Shown piece after piece: positions 1 to 9,741 of a DNA stretch of 17,117 bases. The stretch's first letter is position 1, and every line of letters begins with the position of its first letter. The translations under genes were made by a program, and so were the position numbers. The DNA is taken from contig MU621257.1 in NCBI GenBank assembly GCA_025399215.1, positions 1 to 17,117 on the forward strand. Direction: 5' to 3'. The stretch is from Globomyces pollinis-pini. Lineage: Eukaryota; Chytridiomycota; Chytridiomycetes; Rhizophydiales; Globomycetaceae. A model generated the notes under the pieces. That model saw only the letters and a program-made list of their open reading frames with translations, made no database searches and was not told the origin of the DNA.

Positions 1-626
1 AAATAATGTTTGCCGCCTGTGAAAGTCCGTCGATTGCAAATTGATGGAGTATGGGTCTAGACTTAAAAAAAATAGCGCGGTAAACTAAAACCTTGGTATC
101 AAAACAATGGTCATAACAAAGAATTGCCCAACGTGCACGTATCGATGTGGATTTAACTTCCACTCTGAAATTGCATATAAATTGTGCTCTACAAATATCC
201 AAACCCGCTTTAGTATGAAAATTGGAAAAGCAATTAACCAATAATTCAGTACTGACCAAAAAAACTGTTTGATTAGATGTGATTTAAGCTTTGTGTTGTT
301 CTAAAACGCGTTACCATATCATGAAACGATAGATAATCAATCAATATGTAATTGTTGATGAATTATTCATCATACTAGAACCTTACTGCGTTCTTTATAT
401 TCCTATGTCATTGGATATCAATAAATTCCTTATTGAACTATTGTTGCTGATAACTGTGTTTAACCTCCTATACTGCCATTACAAAGTAATCAATCTAGAT
501 AATGTTCTGAAACTATACATTAGTTCATTCTTTAGTTAGATAAGATTATCTATCAATATAAAATTTTGAGCATTATCACAAACAAAATTCTGAACGATAT
601 TATTATCAAAAAGATGCAAATGAATT
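1..626. other. AT-rich region with no convincing gene
   Basis: No conserved coding region was recognised. Two short open frames on the plus strand, 107-244 (45 codons, with a CPTC...C cysteine pattern) and 405-539 (44 codons, with a hydrophobic N-terminal stretch), are within chance for this composition and have no supporting splice structure. The segment also holds the first copy of a dispersed repeat at about 268-316. It lies downstream of the secreted-protein gene, whose stop is at 627-629, so the 3' UTR of that gene must fall here. Confidence 0.5.
268..316 (+). repeat. dispersed repeat, copy 1, with an ACGCGT box
   Basis: A stretch of about 48 bp begins with the 17-mer TTTGATTAGATGTGATT and ends near AAAACGCGTTAC. 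A second copy in the same orientation lies at about 1575-1621. The first 17 bases are identical and the rest matches with small indels. Both copies have CTGACC a short distance upstream. Each contains ACGCGT, the core of the fungal MluI cell-cycle box (MCB). Whether it acts as a promoter element or is only a repeat relic cannot be told. Confidence 0.6.
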
Positions 627-1371
627 TTAAAATATTTGCATAAAGATAATGGATAAAATGCTGGACCATATCATTGAAATCGAATTCGCTTCACTCTGAT
701 TTAAAGGCATAGGCAGAGAGTTTTTGTTTGGGTAAGACACTGAATTGGCCAATAATTTGAATTGCGCTAAGCTAAAATATGGCCATCCATAGTCAGTACA
801 TGAGACTTTCGGACCTACACCAGATCGAGTTGTTGGATCAATTCCATCTGCCAATGCAATCAACTAAAAATGAACAATATACTTGATAAAGGTTCACATC
901 ATATCTTCCCGGTGTAGTATTGCTTATGGTTGCAGAGCTTGTTAAAGAACCTCTGGTGGCATTGAACCAAAAGTTCCATGGTTTTGACGGTGTATCGGAT
1001 TCTCGATAGTAAAAAGACATGGTATATCGATGGTAGCTAAATGTTAGATGGTATACTTACAATGGATTGGACAATGAAGAAAATGAATATGTCACATTGA
1101 TTGGTTCATTGAGATAAAAATCAGCAGTATTATTTGGAGACGCGATCATGGCTAAACCTGGTTGACTAAAGGAATGATCACATGAAGCTTCAGGACAGAC
1201 TTGTGAGAATGGATCACATTCATTTTGATTTTCGGTATTTCCTCCAGTGTTTCCACAGAGTGAAGGAGTACATGGAATGTTTGTTCCAGGTACAAATGCA
1301 GAATTTGGATTTCCATCATCAACACTTCCGTGTGCAGCAACTAGTACAGCTAGAAATTGTAATATATTCAT
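627..1371 (-). CDS. small secreted, probably GPI-anchored cell-surface protein
   Basis: Exons are 1061-1371, 883-1036 and 627-863, giving 233 aa. Introns are 24 nt (1037-1060, with a CTAAC branch-like motif) and 19 nt (864-882); without the 19-nt removal the frame stops at once. Residues 1-16 (MNILQFLAVLVAAHGS) form a clear signal peptide. A cysteine-rich, Asn/Gly-rich segment follows at about 30-66. Next is a region reading YLNEPINVTYSF and later NFWFNATRGSLTSS, resembling an Ig-like or Kre9/Knh1-type beta-sandwich of fungal wall proteins, with several N-glycosylation sites (NNT, NVT, NAT, NTT). The last ~18 residues are hydrophobic, consistent with a GPI signal. The family assignment is weak; secretion is well supported. 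The start is the ATG of the signal peptide. Confidence 0.72.
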
Positions 1372-1759
1372 GATGATTTTTGATTTGGAAAGATAAGGCA
1401 GAGTGACCCCAAAGCCTTTCTTTCACACAATGTAAGATACAATTACCAGATTGTAAATAACACATAAATAAATAACCTATGCTCCACAAACGTCATCAGG
1501 GTTAGTTAGTTCTGTATATACAGTTCACAAGCGATTTATTTCTGACCTTCAAAAGACCTTAATTTGATCCCGTTTTTGATTAGATGTGATTAAGGCTTTA
1601 TGTAACTTCAAACGCGTCAAGATTTCTATTTTTACAAGTTCAATTTACCAGAGAGTTATCAATACCAGCAATGTTTATCGCTAAAACACAACATGAATGC
1701 CAAATTAGAGTTTGAATTCTCACTTGATAAGGTATTGTTTGTAATCCTATGATTCTTAA
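1372..1759. other. intergenic region upstream of the secreted-protein gene
   Basis: No coding signal was seen. It should contain the promoter of the minus-strand secreted-protein gene (ATG at 1371). It holds repeat copy 2 (about 1575-1621) and a single AGGGTTAG box near 1498. Confidence 0.5.
1575..1621 (+). repeat. dispersed repeat, copy 2, with an ACGCGT box
   Basis: This is the second copy of the ~48-bp repeat found at 268-316, same orientation, 1.3 kb away. It starts with the identical 17-mer and ends at CAAACGCGTCAA. It lies about 200 bp upstream of the secreted-protein start, so here the ACGCGT could serve as an MCB-like site. That is inference. Confidence 0.6.
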
Positions 1760-2135
1760 CTGAAGGACTTGTCGTCATTCTGATACAGTAGAACATGACC
1801 ATTAGCATTGAAATGGACATCATCATTTAAAATTCGATTCCCATTTGTTTGAATGTATATCCCGAACGGAACCTAAAAGGCTTTCCTTGAATGACACTCG
1901 CTACCTTGATGTACGCATCGCGATAAACATACATGAAGTATGTCATGAGTTGGTAGGGTAACAAGAACACCATATTGGTCAGATAATGGATATTTTTTTC
2001 AAACATATCAACATGAACTGTTCTATTATAACCAGTTTCGGATCGGTATGCGACATCTGTACCAAGCAAGATTGTGGTAAAGATTAATGGCTATGTGTGG
2101 TAAAGATTAATTGGGAGTCCTTTACAGTCTCCATA
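1760..2135 (-). pseudogene. decayed, 5'-truncated copy of the SGNH hydrolase
   Basis: The minus strand is clearly homologous to the second half of the plus-strand SGNH gene at 16222-16921. It keeps the start of the GTND block as LGTDVAY, then ETGYNRTV, an NIHYLTN segment, YRDAYIKVA, and, in a shifted frame, the nucleotides for the VHFNANG block (about 1800-1822). Internal deletions remove the regions around TALAYGK, MNDRVNTD and ETGVILIDS, and frameshifts separate the blocks. Similarity continues past the exon into the last intron of the parent (AAGGACTC motif), so the copy arose from DNA and not from spliced mRNA. The GDSL nucleophile exon is absent. A 16-bp direct repeat (TGTGGTAAAGATTAAT at 2073-2088 and 2096-2111) interrupts its 5' end. 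Confidence 0.88.
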
Positions 2136-2222
2136 ATGAAAACTTATTGATTTACGACATCCAAACACTCTGATGACTCTTATAATTATATTCCAATCAA
2201 AGTGATGATCAAACATTTTTAT

Positions 2223-3818
2223 TTATGATTCCACTTTTTTTTCTGGAAAGTATTTGTAAGGATTCAAAATTCCTTTAGGATCAAATAAACTTTTAATATG
2301 ACGCATAAGTTCAATCATAGGTTCAGATTTTGAATAATTCAAATAAGGAGCTTTCATGAGTCCCAAACCGTGTTCAGCTGAAATGGATCCTTGGTTGGCT
2401 TCAGTGATTTCATAAACATAAGGTTCAATGGCTGCTTCAATTTCAGGTGTTCGAGTACCAGTCATGATATTGAGATGAAGGTTTCCATCTCCAATATGAC
2501 CAAACCCTACAACATAACGAACTGGACCTGGTTGTTCTTGATCTGGATGGTACAACCCAGCATCTCGTAAATGTTGTCGCATATTCAATACTAGAGTATA
2601 TAATTCAGTCACTAAAATGAATGGGATAGACCATTACCTGGTACTGATAAATCATATTTAAACACACCACCTTCTTTACCACAAGCTTCTGAAATCCCTT
2701 CACGTATTTCCCAAAATAAATTTTGTTGAGTTTGATCTTGAGCAAGTACACCATCAGCAATTAATTCACCTTCTAAAATCTTTTCCAAAAATTGTTCTAA
2801 TTTAGCATCATCATGTTCTTTCTTTGATCCTTGAGTTTCAATGAGAATATAAAATGGTGATTGAGTAGTAAATGGTTCACGAGTATGTTCCAAATGTTTT
2901 AAAACTAAATCTAATGAAGATCGATCAAAGAATTCAAAAGCTGATAAAATTTCACCCAAATCTTTTTTAGCTTCCGAAAATACTTTCATGACCTGTTCAT
3001 AAGAATCTAAACCCAAGATGGCAACATTGATAGATGTAGGTTTTGGTGGTGTTAGGATAGATACTCCAGTAATAATCCCTAGAGTCCCTTCTGAGCCAAT
3101 AAAAAGTTGTTTTAAATCATAACCAGTATTATCTTTACGTAATGGTTTTCCCAATTCCATTATAGTCCCATCTGCCAAGACGACTTCAAGTGATAATACA
3201 GTTCCATGTAATGATCCATACCTTAACAAACGTAATCCACCTGCATTGGTAGCTACATTACCACCAATATGACAACTTCCTTTAGCACCTAAATCTGTAT
3301 TTTTAGAAAACAATTAAAATTTACCTAAAGGCATCATGAAATCTCTTTCTTTTAACCAGTTATCTAAAGTTTCCAATACACAACCTAGTTATTAAAAGAA
3401 AGTATTTTATACCAGCATCAGTAGTTAAAATACCAGAGACATGATCAAAAGACCTGATTTGGTTTAATAATTGAGTGCTTATGATGACTTCATCATGAAC
3501 AGGTACACTTCCACCAACCAAACCAGTATTACCACCTTGAGGTACCACGGCAATATTATTTTGATTACAATACTTTAAAATTTCGGATACTTGTAAAGTA
3601 GTTTTTGGTCTTAATACAATTGAAGATTTTCCTGAATATTTGTTCATCCAATCGTTATTGTAACTTGAAATAGTTTCAGTATCTGTGATATTGTTAAAAT
3701 TGTTGAAATAATCGTAATCATTTGAATCTAATGTTTTGAATGGTTTCCTAGTAATTGATAAGAATTTCTTTTGAAATGAACAACGAATTAAAGAATTTGG
3801 ATATTTCCCTCTAAACAT
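2223..3818 (-). CDS. DLD2: D-2-hydroxyglutarate / D-lactate dehydrogenase, mitochondrial (FAD-linked)
   Basis: Exons 3413-3818, 3325-3384, 2638-3294 and 2223-2611 give 503 aa; introns are 28, 30 and 26 nt. Splicing joins [22 protein letters not shown] and LSVP|VTELY exactly as in the family. The enzyme oxidises D-2-hydroxyglutarate (or D-lactate) using FAD and passes electrons on. Visible are the FAD-binding PP-loop segment ([14 protein letters not shown], about 93-106), [34 protein letters not shown] sequence, the metal/substrate motif HIGDGNLH (413-420) and SAEHGLG (452-458). The basic N-terminus (about 1-30) suits a mitochondrial presequence. Length is near that of yeast Dld2/Dld3. The stop codon overlaps an AATAAA-type polyadenylation signal. 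Dld2 and Dld3 cannot be told apart, but the presequence favours a mitochondrial form. Confidence 0.95.
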
Positions 3819-3950
3819 TTTTTTTTTTTGAAATTCAATTAAAAGTAGAGGATTTTTTTTTAATGGTAAGGCTCAATGACGAATTCAACAAACACTTTAC
3901 TACTAAGATCACTTGTTTTTATTAAGATTAAGCACATCTCAAAGTTTCCT
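3819..3950. promoter_or_regulatory. tandem spacer: Ran 3' end and dehydrogenase promoter
   Basis: Only 132 bp separate the Ran stop (3951-3953) from the dehydrogenase ATG (3816-3818), both on the minus strand. It contains homopolymer T runs at about 3819-3829 and 3852-3860 (A runs on the sense strand), just upstream of the ATG. No further motif was recognised. Confidence 0.45.
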
Positions 3951-4951
<1,001 letters not shown>

Positions 4952-5131
4952 TGAATGATAGATGAAAAAAAAAGAAACCCTAACCCTACTTGAACTAGGG
5001 TTAGTATTTGTAGTTAGGGTTACTTCTACTAGGGTTACTACTACTATTAGGGTTATTATGAATAGTAGTTAGGGTTATTAGAATTACTAGTTAGGGTTAT
5101 TAGTAGTTAGGGTTATTTATTAGTTGACCTC
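4952..5131. promoter_or_regulatory. divergent Ran/VMP1 promoter with telobox array
   Basis: The 180 bp between the two start codons carries seven plus-strand AGGGTTA boxes starting at 4997, 5016, 5031, 5049, 5071, 5093 and 5109, spaced 15-22 bp. In the opposite orientation lies AAACCCTAACCCT (4975-4987), beside the Ran ATG. Between boxes are TAGTAGT/ACTACT spacers, so the array is imperfect. In fungi, Tbf1/TRF-like Myb proteins bind AGGGTTA boxes in promoters of growth-related genes; that a relative binds here is inference. A bidirectional promoter follows from the divergent layout. Confidence 0.75.
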
Positions 5132-6960
5132 ATGAAGGAAGAGTAAGTGTTTTAGTTGTTGATGAATTAGAACAAGTCTTTTATCTTTAAAACAAAAATT
5201 AAAATCTTTAAATGTAATTCATTATAATTAACTAATTAAAAAGTTACCTACTTATGGTACTAAATTACAATTATTAAAAAGATTACATAATCATAACTCA
5301 AATACAAAGTAACTATTAGTAATTAACAAAAAAAGGATCTCCTTCGTATACCATCCACATCTAATCATTTACTACTTCTCCCTTTACTCTCTACACTCTA
5401 TATCATCCCTATTATCTTACCTAGTATCTCACTTCTTCTCATTATTCTTCTTATTATCTACTTTATTATCAATATATTACTTTTATTGGTCTCATCCAGC
5501 TATACTATTATCAAAAGATTGGCTAGCTTGGTATTCTTGGTGGTTAGGATTAGGAATTGCTTCTTCAATCGGTTTAGGTACTGGTTTACACACTTTTGTC
5601 CTCTTCTTGGCTCCACATATCGCTAAAGTAACAGTCACTGCTTACCAATGTCAATCTTTACTCTTTCATACCAGAGGTCCTAAAAGGTTTATCTTCATAT
5701 TAACTCTTAGTTTCATCTGTTGGCAAAAAGATACTCCATTTTCCCTCTTTGATTTATTTTCAAAGTTTGCATTAGAAGTCTTCTTTTGGGGGGCCGGTAC
5801 TTCTATTGGAGAATTACCACCTTACTTTGTCGCTAGAGCCGGTATGTTCAATGAAATCCTTTTCTTTATCCATATTTCGCTATTTTTCCCTTGATCTCTC
5901 TTTACATCAACTATTTCGACACTACCTTGCTATCAATCAGTATTACCATCAGTATTACAATCAATATCTCAATCTTCAACAAACAACAACCCATTCGATT
6001 GTTCACCTATTCCTTCTCAACAATACAACCTTTTTCACACAAGATGTATCAACGGAACACGATCGGAGAGAATGATCACTATTGCATCTTTCAACTCGAT
6101 TTTTTACAATTCAAATTCGTAATCATGTCATACAGTAATTATCATTTCATGCATAGAATATCAGACTAGAACATATTCATACGTACAACTCAACCAGTCA
6201 AAGTAGAAACGTTAATTTTTCATTATTTATAATTAACCCTTTTCGAATCACTTTATTTCACCTGACTTTTAAAGTTTTCTGACTCTTTAACTAACTATTA
6301 CTTTGGAACCTATTAATATTTTTAGCTGCAATTGCTGGTCAGGATGATCCCGAGTTCACAAGTGTCGAAATGCTGTTAAAAAAGTCAGCAAAGGAACGAA
6401 CCATATCGGAAACTTGTCAAGTCATGATGCACTACACCTTAAAATCAATGGGATTTTGGGGAATTCTACTCTTTGCATCAGTAAAATCATTCATCTAATT
6501 AAAAGGTTCCAAACCCTTTGTTTGACTTGGCTGGAATCATGTGTGGTCACTTTAATGTCCCATTCCTGACATTTTTTGGTGCAACATTTCTTGGAAAAGC
6601 AATTTTTAAATCAAACATTCAAGTACTCAATATTTCTAACAATAGTCATTCGCCATCATGATCTTGTTTTCAAAAGATACCATTCATATCATCCAAACAC
6701 AACTCGTACGCTACTTTCCAACCTATAAAGTGGCCATCACAACTTTTTTAGAATCCGTGACATCAAAGTATACATCTGAAACAACTGCCGTCGAAACCTT
6801 CAATCTCGTTGGATTTTTATGGAATAGTTTTATGCTGATTATGATTGGATACTTTATCATTTCCACCATTGAAGCTTTAGCCATTTCACATATGAAGTTT
6901 ATTTTGAAATCAGAAATTCAAAATCAAATTGAAGGGACTGATGATGCATCTGATTCTTGA
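5132..6960 (+). CDS. VMP1: VMP1/EPG-3-like ER scramblase with N-terminal SAP motif
   Basis: Exons 5132-5142, 5171-5213, 5244-5308, 5336-5841, 6326-6480, 6506-6622 and 6646-6960 give 403 aa (human VMP1 is 406). Introns are 28, 30, 27, 484, 25 and 23 nt. VMP1 is a multispanning ER protein of the VTT/DedA superfamily that scrambles lipids and is needed for autophagosome formation and ER contact release. Diagnostic blocks: an [12 protein letters not shown] first segment, [18 protein letters not shown] (about 110-127), [27 protein letters not shown] (about 194-208), [14 protein letters not shown] (262-275), [12 protein letters not shown], and a late membrane segment [18 protein letters not shown]. 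Residues about 9-35, encoded by exons 2 and 3, read as a SAP motif (SLKQKLKSL then [14 protein letters not shown]), which is not in animal or plant VMP1. The start is the only ATG that joins in frame. Confidence 0.93.
5842..6325 (+). other. 484-nt intron of VMP1, outlier in length
   Basis: It begins GTATGT and ends with a TTAACTAACTATT branch region and TATTTTTAG. It splits ARA|A in the VTT domain. It is 15-20 times longer than the neighbouring introns (23-30 nt) and contains no AG|GT stack. Its open frames (for example 5806-6075 and 5891-6169) show no conserved sequence. I looked for box C/D or H/ACA snoRNA motifs and found none convincing. Confidence 0.85.
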
Positions 6961-7600
6961 TTATTTATATTTTGCAGTTGATGAGGATATCATTCATTAT
7001 ATAGAAATAGTAGTATAACTCTTATTTTAAGCTCATCTTGAGTCCTATTTATGTTATATTCAATGTATTCTGTCTCTTGTGTTTAAATAAGATGTTTAAT
7101 ATGTTTTCTTTATATCATTCATCTCTTATGTTGTTTGTATATTTGTCCAGATCTCAGTTTAACATCAATATTATCAACTTTTTATAGAATTCACCTAAAT
7201 ATTGATATAACACTATAATAAAGTGGTGCAAACATGAAGGAAGACGTTCTTTTATATGAACAACTCTTTTTTTACAGATTTGGTAGATACGAAAATGAAA
7301 TAAGAAATTAAACCTTTTTTTTGCAAATAGATACATGTACAGTTAGATGCTCATAATATAAACTACAATATTGATTTGAAAATATTTAATTATGATTAGC
7401 TTGAGATTTTTTTTCAATTGAACACGCTTTAAGATTTTACGTGTAGACATTAAAATCGCGTAGATAGATTTTTAAACTATTTCAACTCTATCTTTTGAAT
7501 TCATTCACCTTTAGAATTGCATTCAACTAATCAAGACCAACAAAACTATTACAATAAAGACAACTATTTTCAATACTACGTATATCGTTACAATACTCAA
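6961..7600. other. intergenic region between VMP1 and the zinc-cluster gene
   Basis: This 640-bp, very AT-rich region should hold the VMP1 3' UTR and the promoter/5' UTR of the zinc-cluster gene. The frame of the latter stays open upstream to at least 7517 without an ATG. CACCTTTAG at 7507-7515 could be a 3' splice site of a 5'-UTR intron. No other gene is supported. Confidence 0.5.
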
Positions 7601-8590
7601 ATGATGACTGCAGCTTCATCCCAGAAACGTATCAAACCCACTCGAAAGAAGGTAAAGAATGATGACCATTGTATTGGTTATGTTCCAACTCAACTTGAAT
7701 TGATAATGACAAACCAATCAAGTCCACTTGTCTTGGACAGTTCACCTCGAGTGAATTTGAATGATTTAATGGCATCTCCAAACTCTACCACCACTTTAAA
7801 CTCGATGGTATCAAGTTCTATTGGGTATGGACATGAAATGTCGTCTTTACAATCTTCACCACATTTCGAATCACCTTTGATTCATCATCAATGGGATGAT
7901 ATTCAACTTGGGTCTAGTTACGCTATGGAATCCGATTTAAATCATTCCATTCATTCAGGTTTATTTGAAAATGATTTATCATTCCCTACAAATGTATTTC
8001 CAAATCAATCCCAATTTCAAGATTTTTATCCATTGAATAATCAGATGATGGATGAACCAGAAATGCATTCAAATTACCAAGATTCTCCAGATTATTATGA
8101 TTCTTCATTAATGATGAATTATACTAGTAATCAATTACCTTCATTTCATCATTGGAATGAACTTAACCTTCAAACTTCTGTGTCTCCTGGTGCTTACTTT
8201 GATCAACGCGAATATAGACATCATTCAAATTTGGAATTTATCGAACGTGGTAACGTAAATGATTTAGGTAGGATAAAGGATCATTCAAAAGTAAAGAAAA
8301 AATCACCTAAAACAAGTACTCGCAGTATCAACAGGAATAAACATGTTGGTAAAGCATGTACACATTGTAAAAAAGCACATTTGGCATGTGATAGTTCAAG
8401 ACCTTGTAAACGATGTACTCATCTTGGGAAATCGGATTGTATCGATGTCACTCATAAACGTAGAGGTAGACCTCCAACGGTTTTGAAATCGAATGAGGCA
8501 TTATTGACTGCTTTGGGGTATTGTCCACTTAAAATGGCCGATGTTCATTTACCAACTCAATATGGGTATATCGCAGAAGCTGCTGAATAA
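7601..8590 (+). CDS. Zn(II)2Cys6 transcription factor
   Basis: An intronless frame from the ATG at 7601 gives 329 aa. The long N-terminal part (1-240) is low complexity, rich in Ser, Asn, Gln, His and Met, typical of an activation region. The binuclear zinc cluster is C-terminal: cysteines 253, 256, 263, 269, 272 and 280 in the pattern CX2CX6CX5CX2CX7C, preceded by a basic stretch (KVKKKSPK...RNKH). Just after it comes HKRRGRPP (about 284-291), an AT-hook-like RGRP core. The cluster wording (CTHCKKAHLACD..RPCKRC) resembles the AcuK/Ert1/Gsm1 branch of regulators of non-fermentable carbon use, but the PAS part of that branch is absent. The target genes are unknown. A tandem ATG (7601, 7604) marks the start; use of an upstream spliced start is possible. 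Confidence 0.88.
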   Translation: MMTAASSQKRIKPTRKKVKNDDHCIGYVPTQLELIMTNQSSPLVLDSSPRVNLNDLMASPNSTTTLNSMVSSSIGYGHEMSSLQSSPHFESPLIHHQWDDIQLGSSYAMESDLNHSIHSGLFENDLSFPTNVFPNQSQFQDFYPLNNQMMDEPEMHSNYQDSPDYYDSSLMMNYTSNQLPSFHHWNELNLQTSVSPGAYFDQREYRHHSNLEFIERGNVNDLGRIKDHSKVKKKSPKTSTRSINRNKHVGKACTHCKKAHLACDSSRPCKRCTHLGKSDCIDVTHKRRGRPPTVLKSNEALLTALGYCPLKMADVHLPTQYGYIAEAAE

Positions 8591-8747
8591 CTTGTCCACT
8601 CTATTCTTTTTTATAATTCTTTTTTCCCTTTTATAACCAACGTTTTTGACATTCTTTAAAAAAAAAATATTTCGATTAAAAAATCAACTTTAATAAAGGA
8701 AAGTGTATTTTTAAAAAACCAACTTTTCTAATTCTTGTCCAATACAG
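8591..8747. other. convergent 3' ends
   Basis: 157 bp between two convergent stop codons (8588-8590 plus, 8748-8750 minus). It is A/T-homopolymer rich and contains TTTTTTATAATTC and TTAATAAAGG, suitable for poly(A) formation on either strand. No gene. Confidence 0.5.
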
Positions 8748-9741
8748 TTAATCGATTTTGATGTTATCAACCACTGCTTTACGAGCTTGTTCATAAACCT
8801 TATCAATCGAATTTTTACAAGAAACCTTTCCATTAATAATTTAAACTTACTCTGCACACTCGATTTTCCTTTTCATAATATTCCACTACAGGGTAACTGG
8901 TGTCACGGAAAGTTTCGAAACGTTTCTTGATGGATTCAATATTGTCATCTACTCTACCACTGGTTTCACCTAAACCTTTAGTTGAATTATATCAAACCTC
9001 GTTTTAATAATCGTTTAAGCATTTCTTCTTCAGGACAATCGAAGAATAACGTGAATTTACTTTTACAAATCTAATCATTTTTAAATATTGAGTGTTCATA
9101 CCTAATCAAAGCATTAAATGATTTTCAAGTTGGTACCTATCTTATTAGTTTTAAGATTTAAATAACTCTTTTTTCAAATTCAAGAGCTTGATCCATTTTA
9201 CGTGGAAACCCATCTACCAAAAAGCGGTTTGAATTACTTGCTTTCATAGCAGCATGTAACAGAGCAATAGTAATTTCCATTGGTACAATTTTACCCTCTG
9301 CAATATAAGTATTGATTAATTCTCCAAATGGTGAATTAGGTCTATTTCGTTCTTCGCGTAATAAATCACCTATGATTATGAATATCGATATGGATAAATT
9401 ACCAGCAGATAAATGAACGAAACCAAATTCTTTAACCAATTTGGCACATTGAGTTCCTTTACCAGCACCAGGACCTTACTGTAAGTTGAATCAAACATAC
9501 CACCCAAAACGAAAACAACATTTGCATCATCAATAGGAGTAATACTATCCAAAGGATTTTTATTCTTTGGATCCTGTTTAGTTAGATTGTAACGATAAAT
9601 AGCCAATCCTCCTAAAACTGTTACAATACCCAGTCCTAGTTTATTCACATTAGAAGATTGTTTGATATCAATCTTTGATGAAAATCGACTTGAATATTTG
9701 CAAGTTTTGATGGCTGGAATTCTGAAGAATCTTGTGAACAT
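8748..9741 (-). CDS. URA6: UMP/CMP (uridylate) kinase with N-terminal membrane anchor
   Basis: Exons 9501-9741, 9403-9474, 9167-9369, 8998-9070, 8851-8969 and 8748-8825 give 261 aa. The enzyme phosphorylates UMP/CMP (and often AMP) with ATP. Visible are the P-loop GGPGAGKGT (80-88), FVHLSAGDLLREE (NMP-binding), GKIVPMEIT, FLVDGFPRKMDQA, LFFDCPEEEMLKRLLKRG, ETSGRVDDN (lid) and RFETFRDTSYPVVEYY. A ~70-residue extension precedes the kinase: a basic, Ser-rich stretch and a hydrophobic segment LGLGIVTVLGGLAIY (35-49), fitting mitochondrial or organelle membrane anchoring as in several fungal Ura6 proteins. Introns are 26, 33, 96 (three stacked units), 28 and 25 nt. The 28-nt intron has an internal AAAG|GTTTAG, so an in-frame alternative acceptor would insert two residues. 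Confidence 0.94.
9071..9166 (-). other. stack of three back-to-back introns in the UMP kinase gene
   Basis: Between codons for LEFEKR and ICKSKFTLFF the minus strand has 96 nt that split exactly into three GT...AG units: 9137-9166 (30 nt, GTTATT donor, GATAG end), 9102-9136 (35 nt, GTACCA donor, GATTAG end) and 9071-9101 (31 nt, GTATGA donor, GATTAG end). Each is the size of a normal intron here. Removing all three restores the family's spacing (yeast Ura6 has FERDIVESKFILFF). The units are not identical, unlike those in Ran, so this stack is older or formed differently. Splicing as one 96-nt intron is the alternative. Confidence 0.85.

Noticed and set aside
4975..5115. Chromosome end or telomere tract
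   Set aside because: Copies are spaced by non-telomeric sequence, occur in both orientations, and have genes on both sides; a promoter array fits better.
5806..6169. Open frames within the VMP1 long intron as exons
   Set aside because: VMP1 homologues continue directly from ARA to A-I-A at the flanking exons; the frames have no family resemblance.
7154..7336. Minus-strand 60-codon frame
   Set aside because: AT-rich, poly-Phe/Lys reading with no splice structure or family; a chance frame in intergenic DNA.
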